NCBI RefSeq assembly: GCF_017353515.1
Contig: NZ_JAFMPY010000007.1
Coordinates: 1 to 64,000, forward strand
Source of the DNA: Jiella sonneratiae
GTDB lineage: Bacteria > Pseudomonadota > Alphaproteobacteria > Rhizobiales > Rhizobiaceae
Length of the DNA stretch: 64,000 nt
Reading direction: 5' to 3'
Below, in pieces: positions 1 through 9,922 of the stretch (its first letter is position 1; every line of letters starts with the position of its first letter). A model generated the notes under the pieces. The model worked only from the letters and a program-made list of their open reading frames with translations. It did no database searches and was not told the origin of the DNA. Position numbers and translations under genes: made by a program.

Positions 1-565
1 CGATGGCGTCGATCGAGACCAGCGCGCCCTCGAGCCCGCCGTCCTCGCCGAGCCGGGCCAGAAGTTCGGGGATGGCGGCCAACTCGCTGGCCTTGTCCGG
101 CACGGCCTCCTGGCCGAGCACCAGCCGTTGCGTCGTGGCGAAGGCCGAGACCATGTGGATGGCCTGTTGGCCGGCGCCCCGGTCATGGCTGCGGCGCGAG
201 GTCTTGCCGTCGATGGCGATGAGGTCGACCCGCTCGGGCCAGGTCTCCCGCACCCAGTCGGTGAAAGCCTTGGAGAACAAAGCCGGGTTGATGCGGTTCA
301 TCACGATCGTCAGCCAGCGCTCGCCGGGCACGCCGTGCTCGTAAGGCAGGAAGCGGCGCAGGAACGGCAGATGCGCAGCGCCCCATGCGGCGATCGTTTC
401 GTAGTCGTCGCAGTCGGCCATCGTCCCGCAGACGACGAGCAGCAGGACTTCGGGAAGCGGATGATAGAGCCGGCGCACATCGCGCGGGTCATCGATCTCG
501 GCAAAATGCTCCAGCAAAACCCGAAGGCGGGACTTCGAACCCCAATCGTCGGCACAAGCGCTCAT
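1..565 (-). CDS. ISAs1-family transposase (H-repeat type), C-terminus cut by window edge
   Basis: The frame opens at the ATG whose complement is 563-565 and stays open to the window edge, giving about 188 residues. The N-terminal part carries the family signatures DPRDVRRLYHPL, EVLLLVVCGTMADC and LPYEHGVPGERWL. The first catalytic block of the DDE domain, IDGKTSRRSHD, is also present, followed by HMVSAFATTQRLVLGQ and LVSIDAI. This is the DNA transposase of an insertion sequence. The remaining catalytic residues lie beyond position 1, so I cannot say whether it is intact. No frameshift is seen in the visible part. Confidence 0.93.
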   Translation of the reverse strand, partial: MSACADDWGSKSRLRVLLEHFAEIDDPRDVRRLYHPLPEVLLLVVCGTMADCDDYETIAAWGAAHLPFLRRFLPYEHGVPGERWLTIVMNRINPALFSKAFTDWVRETWPERVDLIAIDGKTSRRSHDRGAGQQAIHMVSAFATTQRLVLGQEAVPDKASELAAIPELLARLGEDGGLEGALVSIDAI

Positions 566-650
566 CGCGGCGGCTCCTCGAATCAACCGCCGCCACAGAA
601 TCAGCCTCCGCGCAATGCGTCACCTGCTGTCATATGAGTTCGGAGCCCTG
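1..650 (-). mobile_element. ISAs1-family insertion sequence, partial, right end near 650
   Basis: The element contains the minus-strand transposase at 1-565 and about 85 bp of upstream sequence. Read on the minus strand, the outer end would start CAGGGCTCCGAAC at 650, which fits the CAGGG-type termini of this family. The other end, and therefore the inverted repeat and target duplication, lie outside the window. The exact boundary is inference. Confidence 0.5.
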
Positions 651-781
651 CCTGAACCCGGGCCCCAGATTGACCATGGCTCGGCGGGGGCGGTAGGTTG
701 CCGGCAAGCCGCCCGAAAGCCGGCCCCAGGGAGCGCCGCCCGCGCGTGTCGGGGCGGCGCCGCCACGACGACGGGAGCGCC

Positions 782-1204
782 ATGACCATCGAGCTTTCGG
801 GCGAGAGCCGCGCGGAAAGCCTCAACCGGCGACTGACGGTCTGGCTCTGCCGGCTCGCCGGGCTCTGCCTGTTTTGCGTCGGCGTCTTCTACTGGGTGCG
901 GCTGATCGGCGTCGAGCCCGCCCGCCTCGGCCGCTTCGACCTGATGCCGCTTTGGTGGCGGATCGCCGCGCCGGCGCTCGCCGTGCTCTATCCGGTCGCC
1001 GGCATCGGCCTTTGGATGACCGCCGGCTGGGGCGCGGTTATCTGGGCGCTGATCGCCATCGTCGAGGGGGTGATGCATCTCGGCTTTCCGGCGCTGTTCG
1101 GCGAAAACCTCCTGGGGCTCGCTGCCCATGCCTGGGGCCTCGGCATGCTCGCCGCCCTCAGGGTGGTGGACTGGCGCGAGAGCGGCCGGCGGCGCGGCCG
1201 CTGA
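782..1204 (+). CDS. DUF6163 family small membrane protein
   Basis: A 140-residue protein with hydrophobic segments at about residues 20-42, 60-80 and 84-105, and a basic tail (RESGRRRGR). It resembles the uncharacterised DUF6163 proteins of Hyphomicrobiales, which commonly sit just upstream of the ldtR regulator, as here. The ATG at 782 was chosen over the upstream GTG at 698 because residues before it are low-complexity Arg/Pro sequence. Function is unknown. The link to LdtR and cell-wall remodelling rests only on neighbourhood. Confidence 0.8.
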   Translation: MTIELSGESRAESLNRRLTVWLCRLAGLCLFCVGVFYWVRLIGVEPARLGRFDLMPLWWRIAAPALAVLYPVAGIGLWMTAGWGAVIWALIAIVEGVMHLGFPALFGENLLGLAAHAWGLGMLAALRVVDWRESGRRRGR

Positions 1205-1375
1205 AGCCGGCGCGGTCGCGCCGGGCGGAAAATCGTTAAGCAAGAAATTCGTCTGGTTCGCGTAAGGCCCCGTTAAGTCTGGGGTTTAAGTCGAATTTTA
1301 GGTGCGCCGCGTAGAGTGGTCTCCAAGATGGATAGACAAAACAATAATCCATCACTTCAACAGCGGAGATTTAAC
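1205..1375 (+). promoter_or_regulatory. Leader/promoter region of ldtR with repeated TTAAGTC
   Basis: This 171-bp AT-richer gap holds TTAAGTC at 1273-1279 and again at 1286-1292, plus another TTAAG near 1236. A direct repeat spaced 13 bp would suit a regulator site, possibly autoregulation, but this is inference. The -35 and -10 boxes are not clear. Confidence 0.3.
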
Positions 1376-1885
1376 ATGGTCACGAACAACAAGGCGCAGT
1401 CGGTTCCCGTTCACGAAGAAAAGGTGGAACTGAAGTCACTCTACCTCGAGACACTGCAGTTGGTCGAGCGGCTGCATCGGCGGTTGCTGGACGTGATCAA
1501 GGACGAGTTCGACCGGGCGGGTCGCACCGACATCAATGCCGTGCAGGCGCTCCTGCTCTTCAACATCGGCGATTCGGTGCTGACCGCCGGCGAGCTTCGC
1601 AGCCGCGGCTTCTATCTTGGCTCGAACGTCTCCTATAATCTGAAGAAGCTCGTCGAGCTCGGCTTCATCGACCACCAGAAGTCCCGCGTCGACCGCCGCG
1701 CGGTCCGGGTCTCGCTGACCGAATCCGGCAAGGAAGTCGCCGAGGTCGTCGCCGGCCTCTACGACCGCCACATCGGCTCGATCGACAAGGTTGGCGGCCT
1801 CGACGAGCAGGAATTCCAGAAGATGAACAAGTCGCTGCAGCGCCTCGACCGCTTCTGGAACGACCAGATCCTCTATCGCCTCTGA
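1376..1885 (+). CDS. ldtR: MarR-family winged-helix regulator, LdtR type
   Basis: A 169-residue protein starting MVTNNKAQSVPVHEEKVELK, very close to LdtR of rhizobia and Liberibacter, a regulator of L,D-transpeptidase and stress genes. The winged-helix DNA-binding domain spans about residues 50-115, with TAGELRSRGFYLGSN as the recognition region and a basic wing at SRVDRRAVRVSL. The start at 1376 was chosen because GGAG lies 7-8 bases upstream. The frame runs back to a GTG at 1316 but has no comparable ribosome site there. In the family, DNA binding is modulated by small molecules; I cannot see that here. Confidence 0.9.
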   Translation: MVTNNKAQSVPVHEEKVELKSLYLETLQLVERLHRRLLDVIKDEFDRAGRTDINAVQALLLFNIGDSVLTAGELRSRGFYLGSNVSYNLKKLVELGFIDHQKSRVDRRAVRVSLTESGKEVAEVVAGLYDRHIGSIDKVGGLDEQEFQKMNKSLQRLDRFWNDQILYRL

Positions 1886-2093
1886 TCGCCGGCCTGACCT
1901 CCAACGATCATCGGGCATCGACCCGCCCCGGAGCATCGCTCCGCGGGCGCGGTCGGCGTTTGGCGTCCGGCCCAAGGCCCGCGGCGCTTCCGGACATGGC
2001 TGCGAGCCGGATTCGATGCTCTGGTCAGGCAGGGCCCAATGGGCGGGCCGGCCTTACGGCACCGCAACCGAGACCCGGCCGGAACCGTGCATG

Positions 2094-2121
2094 AAAAAGC
2101 CCGGCGCCGTCGGCGCCGGGC
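2094..2121 (-). terminator. Rho-independent terminator of the lytic transglycosylase gene
   Basis: A perfect 10-bp GC stem (2099-2108 with 2112-2121, 3-nt loop) is followed on the minus strand by five Ts (complement of 2094-2098). It lies 56 bp past the stop codon of the gene ending at 2177. Confidence 0.85.
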
Positions 2122-2176
2122 GGATCAAGGATCGGGAATGCGGCCCGCGGTCAGCGGGCGCGCGGTCCGCTGCAGC

Positions 2177-3007
2177 TCAGCTCGCGAGCTTGGAGGCGAA
2201 CAGCGCCAGGGCCTTCTGGTAGACGCCGGCCTTGTTCCACTCGCGCAGAACCGAGAAGTTCGGCTGGCCCGGCTGGTAGCCGGCGCCCGCCTGCCAGCCG
2301 TGCTGGCGCAGGAAGTTCGCCGTCGAGGCGAGGACGTCGGCCTTGGAGCGGATCAGGTCGCGGCGGCCGTTGCCGTCGGCATCGACGGCAAAGCGCAGAT
2401 AGTTCTTGGCGAGAAACTGCGTCTGGCCGATCTCTCCGGCCCAGGCGCCGCGCATCTGGTCGGCGCTCATGTCGCCGCGGTCGATGATGGCGAGAGCCGC
2501 GAGCAGCTCCTCGGTGAAGAAGGCCGAACGGCGGCAGTCATAGGCGAGGGTCGCCAGCGAGGGGATCACCGGCATGCTGCCGGAATTGGCGCCGAAGCCG
2601 GTCTCCATGCCCCAGATCGCGACGAGGATCTCCTTCTGCACGCCGTAGCGGCTCTCGATCGAATTGAGCAGCCCGGCATTCTGCTGGATGATTCGCTTGC
2701 CCTTCGAGACGAAGGAGGCCGGCGCCCGCCGCGCCATGAAGGCGTCGAGCGACAGGTTCATCGAATGCTGGTTGCGGTCGAGGCTGATGACCTTCGAGGA
2801 ATAGCGGGCCGGCATCAGCGCCGACTCGATGGTGCGCTGGGAAATGCCGGCGGAAGCCGCCTCGCGGGCCATCTGCTGCTTCCACTGGTCGAAACCGGCG
2901 GCGGAATTGCCGCACTGGGCGGCTGCTGCGGGAAGCGCGCCGGCGCCGATGACGAGGGCCGTCAGGCCGGAAAGGGCGAGCTTCGCGAGGCTGGTGCGTC
3001 TGAGCAT
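2177..3007 (-). CDS. Secreted lytic murein transglycosylase (MltB/SLT_2 family)
   Basis: A 276-residue protein with a Sec signal peptide (residues 1-30, ending LPAAAA). The transglycosylase domain carries the catalytic glutamate in IWGMETGFG (Glu135) and the downstream GEIGQTQFLAKNYL segment. It would cleave the glycan strands of peptidoglycan in the periplasm to 1,6-anhydro products. It matches the short rhizobial form with only the SLT_2 domain and no C-terminal peptidoglycan-binding repeat. It is transcribed alone and followed by a strong terminator. Confidence 0.92.
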   Translation of the reverse strand: MLRRTSLAKLALSGLTALVIGAGALPAAAAQCGNSAAGFDQWKQQMAREAASAGISQRTIESALMPARYSSKVISLDRNQHSMNLSLDAFMARRAPASFVSKGKRIIQQNAGLLNSIESRYGVQKEILVAIWGMETGFGANSGSMPVIPSLATLAYDCRRSAFFTEELLAALAIIDRGDMSADQMRGAWAGEIGQTQFLAKNYLRFAVDADGNGRRDLIRSKADVLASTANFLRQHGWQAGAGYQPGQPNFSVLREWNKAGVYQKALALFASKLAS

Positions 3008-3248
3008 GTCGGAAGAATTCCTCCTTTGGGAAAAGATCTGAGGTTTCGGGCCCGCGCGACGGCGGCGTGAAAGGTTTCGGGCGATGCGGCCGGCCTTGCC
3101 CGGCTTCGCGCCGCCGGTCCCGGCGATTGTCGTCGGGCGGCGGCAGGTCGGATCGCCGCCGAATCGCCCTGTCGGTACGGAACGCTTCCCGAAGGAAAAC
3201 GGCAGCAGTCGGGCAGGACGGTGTGCCTGCGCGCAATTCGGCGCCGCG

Positions 3249-3581
3249 TCAGGAATGCGGGATCTCCATGCTCTCGGTCTCCGCCAGTGTCCGTTTCTTC
3301 TCTCCGACGATCAACATGACGTTCCGGGCATAGATGAACAGGCCCGCCGCCTGGCCGATGATGAAGACCGGATCGCGGCGATGCAGCGCATAGACGAGGA
3401 GCAGGCTGCCGCCGAGCAGCGAGAAGGTCCAGAAGGCGACCGGCATCACCGACCGGCGGGCCCGCTCCGAGGCGATCCACTGGATGAGGAAGCGCGCCGT
3501 GAACATCGCCTGGGCGATGAAGCCGAGAACGATCCAGAGGTCGAACTGCTCGATGAAGACGTGATTGAGATAGGACAGCAT
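3249..3581 (-). CDS. Lipid-A-biosynthesis N-terminal-domain (LABN) membrane protein
   Basis: A 110-residue protein with three predicted membrane segments (about residues 15-30, 45-62 and 72-92). Sequences such as GFIAQAMFTARFLIQWIASE and AFWTFSLLGGSLLLVYALHRRDPVFI are diagnostic of the PF07578 family. Small proteins of this family accompany polyprenyl-phosphate sugar synthases and ArnT-like transferases. RgtF of Rhizobium is, as far as I recall, the comparable one, with a proposed role in moving the lipid-linked sugar. The gene starts 4 bp after the upstream glycosyltransferase stop, so the two are cotranscribed. Confidence 0.85.
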   Translation of the reverse strand: MLSYLNHVFIEQFDLWIVLGFIAQAMFTARFLIQWIASERARRSVMPVAFWTFSLLGGSLLLVYALHRRDPVFIIGQAAGLFIYARNVMLIVGEKKRTLAETESMEIPHS

Positions 3582-3585
3582 GGCG

Positions 3586-5304
3586 CTACTCCCTCGCGGC
3601 GGAGACGTCGTCGACGCGGCCGGGCGTGCGGCGGCCGCGGCGCAGGATCCACCAGACGCCGAAGAGATCGAGCGCCCCGCGTGCCGCCCGGTCGAAGATG
3701 CCGTAGTTCGATTGGCCGAAGCGGCGCTGGCGGTCCTTGACGTCGAGATGCGCGATCGAGAATTCCTCCCTGAGGACGAGCGCCGGCAGATAGCGATGCC
3801 AGCCGTCGAAATAGGGCAGCCGGCGGAACAGCGCCGTCGGAAGCGCCTTCAGCCCGCAGCCGGTGTCGCGGGTCGCATCGCTGAGGATCGCCGTCCTGAG
3901 CCGGTTGGCCGCCCTGGAGGAAAGGCGCTTGGAAAAGCTGTCGGTGCGCCCTGTCCGCTGGCCGGCGACGAGACCGCAGCCTTCGCCCGCCCGTTCCAGC
4001 CGCGCCACCATTTCGGGAATGAAGGCCGGGTCGTTCTGGCCGTCGCCGTCGATGGTGACGAGGCAGTCGCCGGCGGCGTGGAGCACGCCGGTGCGCACCG
4101 CCCGGCTCTGGCCGGCGGAGCGTTCGTGGCGGATGTGACGGACGGCGAGCCCTTGGCCGCGCAGCCGCTCGAGCGTCTCCGGCGTCGCATCCGTCGAGCC
4201 GTCGTCGACGACGACGATCTCGTGCCGCCGTGCGGCGAGGGCCGTCGCGATCTCGGGCACGAGAACCGCGAGGTTCTCGGCCTCGTTGCGGGCCGGAACG
4301 ACGACGCTGATCATGGCGAAATGCCGCTGCTGCGTCGGTTGAAGCGTGGGAAGGGCGTCCATCGGCGGCGCCTTATCACAGTCCTTCGCGCCGGTCGCGC
4401 CAGAAAACCGTGCCGCGGCGCTGCCATTCGCCGGCTGCCGCGCCGCCCGGTTTTTTCCGGAGGCGAAGCCGAGGCGGGCCCGAATGGCCTCGCGGGTCGC
4501 GGCGAAGCGGGCATCGATTCTGCCCCCTGCCGCGCCGAAGAACAGCGGCCTGAGGATGACGATCGTCGCAAGGACGATGATCCAGGAGACCAGGACGTCG
4601 GAGAGGAAGTGGCCGCCGGCGGCGATCCGCGCCGCCGAGACCGTCGCGGCGGCGACGGTGAGCCCGAGCCCCACCGGCGCGCGATCGGATCGCGGCACCA
4701 CGAAGAACAGCGACAGGATCGCGGCGGCCGAGGCCGCCTCGCCGGAGGAGAACGAACAGTTGCCGGTGCACTGGCCGGCGAAGTGCCACACCGGCGTGAA
4801 GTCGAGGCTGCCGCCGAATTCGGCGAGATTGCGCGGCCGCACCCGGCCCGCGGTGTTCTTCAGGATGGCGTTGACGACGAGGCCCGGCCCGAGCGCATAG
4901 ACGCAAAGGACGAAGAGGCCGGCGCTCGGCCGCATCGGCCAGCCGGGCAGGCGGGCGAAAAGCGCCCCGACGACGGAGAGCCCGGCCGCCGAGACGGCGA
5001 GGATGGTCATCCAGTTGCCGAAGCCGCGGACGATCTGGAGGTCGATGCCGGACTGGTCGGCAAAGCCGCGGCCCTGTTGGTAGAACAGTGCGCTGACGCC
5101 GGTGTCGATGCCCGGAAAGGCAAGGAAGACGAGACTGACGAGGCACAGCACCACAGTCAGGCCGGCGAGCGGCCGGCGGTTCATCAGGCCGGCGAGGCGC
5201 CGCCACGGCGCTCCTTTCGTCGGACCGTACCCGGGCCCGCCGCTGCCGATCCCGTCATCCGAAAGGCCGGCGAACCCCGAAGAGGCCACGGCACCTCGAT
5301 CCAT
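3586..5304 (-). CDS. PAP2-type lipid phosphatase fused in frame to a GT2 polyprenyl-phosphate glycosyltransferase
   Basis: One uninterrupted frame encodes two usually separate enzymes. Residues about 40-260 (numbered from the ATG at 5304, which has AAGGA 9 bases upstream) form a multi-pass PAP2 phosphatase. Its motifs are KNTAGRVRP, NCSFSSGEA and ARIAAGGHFLSD; a glutamate replaces the usual histidine of the second motif. Residues about 330-572 form a GT2 domain with VVVPARNEAENL, VVDDGSTDA and the metal-binding TIDGDGQNDP, as in dolichol-phosphate-mannose and RgtE-type dodecaprenyl-phosphate galacturonate synthases. The linker is Ala/Arg-rich. An internal ATG at 4362 has AAGG 8 bases before it and could give a separate 258-residue GT2. 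Substrates are inferred. Confidence 0.82.
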   Translation of the reverse strand: MDRGAVASSGFAGLSDDGIGSGGPGYGPTKGAPWRRLAGLMNRRPLAGLTVVLCLVSLVFLAFPGIDTGVSALFYQQGRGFADQSGIDLQIVRGFGNWMTILAVSAAGLSVVGALFARLPGWPMRPSAGLFVLCVYALGPGLVVNAILKNTAGRVRPRNLAEFGGSLDFTPVWHFAGQCTGNCSFSSGEAASAAAILSLFFVVPRSDRAPVGLGLTVAAATVSAARIAAGGHFLSDVLVSWIIVLATIVILRPLFFGAAGGRIDARFAATREAIRARLGFASGKNRAARQPANGSAAARFSGATGAKDCDKAPPMDALPTLQPTQQRHFAMISVVVPARNEAENLAVLVPEIATALAARRHEIVVVDDGSTDATPETLERLRGQGLAVRHIRHERSAGQSRAVRTGVLHAAGDCLVTIDGDGQNDPAFIPEMVARLERAGEGCGLVAGQRTGRTDSFSKRLSSRAANRLRTAILSDATRDTGCGLKALPTALFRRLPYFDGWHRYLPALVLREEFSIAHLDVKDRQRRFGQSNYGIFDRAARGALDLFGVWWILRRGRRTPGRVDDVSAARE

Positions 5305-5438
5305 CTTCGACCATCCTTGCACTGCACTGCGCCATGGGCCAGTTTGCCCCGGCCCGCAGCGTCGATCATGGCCCGCGCCGCATGGCGGGGCTTTCGACAC
5401 GCGTTCTGCGGCCACTAACCATCCATTCGCAAGTAATT

Positions 5439-7049
5439 ATGACACGAACGACGACCGCAACGCGTCAGGCCGCAGGCGTGACGGATCGGCTACAGGACCG
5501 CTCCCTCGGCATGGCCGGGCTCGCCCTGATCCTCGCCGCCGTCGCGCTCGCGCGGCTCCTCGCTCTGGTGCTGTCGCCGAGCGAGCTCGGCTTCGACGAG
5601 GCGCAATACGTCCTTTGGGCCCGGCATTTCGACTTCGGCTACTTCACCAAGCCGCCGCTGATCGCCTGGGTGATCGGGGCGGAGACGCAGGTTTGCGGCA
5701 CCGGCGCGGCCTGCGTGCGCTCGGTCGTGCCGCTGGTCAATTCGGCGACGGCCTTCGTGCTGGCGCTGCTCGCGGCGCGGCTCTACGGCCGGCGCAGCGG
5801 CTTCTGGACCGGCATCTTCTTCGCCCTGATGCCGGGGATCGCGGTCTCGTCCTTCCTGATCACCACCGACCCGTTCCTGCTGTTCTTCTGGGCGCTCGCG
5901 CTCTATGCGCTGTTCGAACAGATCGAGCGGCCGGGCCTTTCGCCGGCGCTGCTCTTCGGCGTCGCCGCCGGCCTCGGCCTCAACGCCAAATATGCGATGA
6001 TCTATCTGCCGGCGCTGGTGGCGCTTTCGGCGGCGCTGCTGCCGGAACTGCGGCAGAAGCTCGTGCGCCGCGAAAGCCTCGCAGCGCTCGCCGTCATGCT
6101 CCTCCTCATCGCGCCGAACCTCGTCTGGAACGCGCTGAACGGCTTCGCCACCTTCGAGCATACGGCGAACGACAACATCGGCTGGTCGCTGGACCGGATC
6201 AACGGCCGGAAGGGCTTCGAATTCCTGGCGGCCCAGTTCGCCATCGCCGGCCCGGTGATCTTCGGGGCGATGCTCAACGCCCTCTTCCTCGGCGCCCGGA
6301 CGGAGAAGCCGCGCACCGATCTTCTGCTGCTCGTCCTCTCCTGGCCGATCCTCCTCGCCATCACCGTCCAGGGCTTTCTCGCCCAGGCGAACGTCAATTG
6401 GGGCGCCACCGCCTATCCGGCGGGCGCGATCGTCGCGACCGCGCTGGTCGTGCGCCACCGCTGGCGCTTCTTCTTCCTGGCCAACCTCGTCGTCTGCGGC
6501 CTTGCCTCGCTGGTGATCCTCTTCGGCACGGCGTTCTTCGACCCCGGCTCGGCGCCGGCGGCAGGCCGGCAGCTGCGTCAGCTCGCCGGCTGGCAGAAGA
6601 CCGCCGAGAGCCTCGAAGCCCTGGCGGCGCAAACGGGGGCAAGGCGCGTCGTCGTCGAGGGGCGGGCGCTGACGGCGGGCATCGCCTATGCGCTGCGCGA
6701 TTCGGATCTAAAGGTCCTGGCCTATCTGCCGAAGGGCGACCGTCCCGGCGACCAGTTCCAGCTCGACCGGCCGTGGAACGGCGAGGACCAGCGCCAGGGC
6801 ACGCTGCTCTTCGGCGTCGGCCGCGAGGGCCTGGAGCGGCTCGGCGCATCGCCGATCGCCGTCATCGAGGCGCCGATCTATGCCGCGAAGGACGGCACGA
6901 TGCCCGTCTACGGTTTTGCGGAAGGGGCGACGCCGGCGGCCGGACCGGCGGCGCAGTCCACCGCCGCGCGACCGTCGGACCCTGCCAAGGGCGCTGCCGG
7001 AGGCGGCGATGCAAAAGCGCGCGCCGGTGACGGGGCCGGCACGCGCTGA
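5439..7049 (+). CDS. GT39/ArnT-like membrane glycosyltransferase
   Basis: A 536-residue polytopic protein. After the first membrane helix comes the acidic loop GFDEAQYVLWARHFDFGYF (residues about 51-68), the catalytic signature of PMT/ArnT-family enzymes. These transfer a sugar from a polyprenyl phosphate in the periplasm. About ten further hydrophobic segments follow, then a soluble domain from about residue 390. The last 50 residues are Ala/Pro/Gly-rich. The ATG at 5439 was preferred over 5334 and 5382 because it leaves room for the divergent promoter. It faces the phosphatase-GT2-LABN operon, which could make its lipid-linked donor; a role like RgtD (galacturonate on lipid A) is inference. 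Confidence 0.85.
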   Translation: MTRTTTATRQAAGVTDRLQDRSLGMAGLALILAAVALARLLALVLSPSELGFDEAQYVLWARHFDFGYFTKPPLIAWVIGAETQVCGTGAACVRSVVPLVNSATAFVLALLAARLYGRRSGFWTGIFFALMPGIAVSSFLITTDPFLLFFWALALYALFEQIERPGLSPALLFGVAAGLGLNAKYAMIYLPALVALSAALLPELRQKLVRRESLAALAVMLLLIAPNLVWNALNGFATFEHTANDNIGWSLDRINGRKGFEFLAAQFAIAGPVIFGAMLNALFLGARTEKPRTDLLLLVLSWPILLAITVQGFLAQANVNWGATAYPAGAIVATALVVRHRWRFFFLANLVVCGLASLVILFGTAFFDPGSAPAAGRQLRQLAGWQKTAESLEALAAQTGARRVVVEGRALTAGIAYALRDSDLKVLAYLPKGDRPGDQFQLDRPWNGEDQRQGTLLFGVGREGLERLGASPIAVIEAPIYAAKDGTMPVYGFAEGATPAAGPAAQSTAARPSDPAKGAAGGGDAKARAGDGAGTR

Positions 7050-7149
7050 GCTTTCGCGAGGCCGCCGAACGCCTCCAGATCGGCTGGGTCCGACTGGTGC
7101 GGCCAGATCCGGCGGGGAGTGGCCGGCCCGACCCGAGCCGGCCGAAGGC

Positions 7150-9474
<2,325 letters not shown>

Positions 9475-9728
9475 TTATAAATTCTCCGTGAGAAGTTGAA
9501 TTCGCGTAACCGTGGGGCGTGGTGGCCTGTCGACAGCAAACCGCTCGCGTGAACGGCGTGACGCAGGAAATTCCTGCTTCTCCGCTCCGTCGCCGCGCAG
9601 CTTCGACGCGCCGCACCTTTCGCCGCCGCCGCGCAGATTTGCCGCGGCGCAGCGACGCCGCCGCAGCGTTCCAACCGCAACGCAACGCGCCGACCGCGGA
9701 CCACCACCGCAGGCCGAGCCATGAACGG

Positions 9729-9752
9729 AAAAGGGGCGGCCATGGCCGCCCC
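9729..9752 (-). terminator. Palindromic terminator downstream of the caspase-like gene
   Basis: Positions 9733-9752 are a perfect 20-bp palindrome centred on CCATGG, followed on the minus strand by four Ts (complement of 9729-9732). It lies 170 bp beyond the stop of the gene ending at 9923, so the heptamer array would fall in the transcript's 3' untranslated part. Confidence 0.6.
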
Positions 9753-9803
9753 CTTCGTCGTTCTTCCGGATTTGACGCGCAGACGGCCTCGCCGCATTTT
9801 TGG

Positions 9804-9887
9804 ATGCCGGATGCCGGATGCCGGATGCCGGATGCCGGATGCCGGATGCCGGATGCCGGATGCCGGATGCCGGATGCCGGATGCCGG
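9804..9887. repeat. Heptanucleotide tandem repeat, ATGCCGG x 12 (plus 3 degenerate copies)
   Basis: Twelve perfect head-to-tail copies of ATGCCGG fill 9804-9887. Degenerate copies (ATGCCCG, ATGCCGC, ATGCCCC) continue to 9908. The unit is not a multiple of three, but the array is intergenic. It begins just after the stop codon of the minus-strand caspase-like gene (9923) and before its terminator. Such arrays change length by slipped-strand mispairing. Confidence 0.95.
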
Positions 9888-9922
9888 ATGCCCGATGCCG
9901 CATGCCCCGCGACAGTTGCGGG

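Noticed and set aside
7121-7143. Terminator hairpin between the GT39 and receptor genes
   Set aside because: A GGCCGGC/GCCGGCC stem exists but without a T-run on either side, so support is too weak.
9804-9887. CRISPR array
   Set aside because: The units are 7-bp direct repeats with no spacers, so it is a simple tandem repeat.
9800-9905. Short repetitive peptide frame (MPDAGCR repeats) through the heptamer array
   Set aside because: Any frame through a 7-bp array gives a repeating peptide; it has no ribosome site or conservation evidence.
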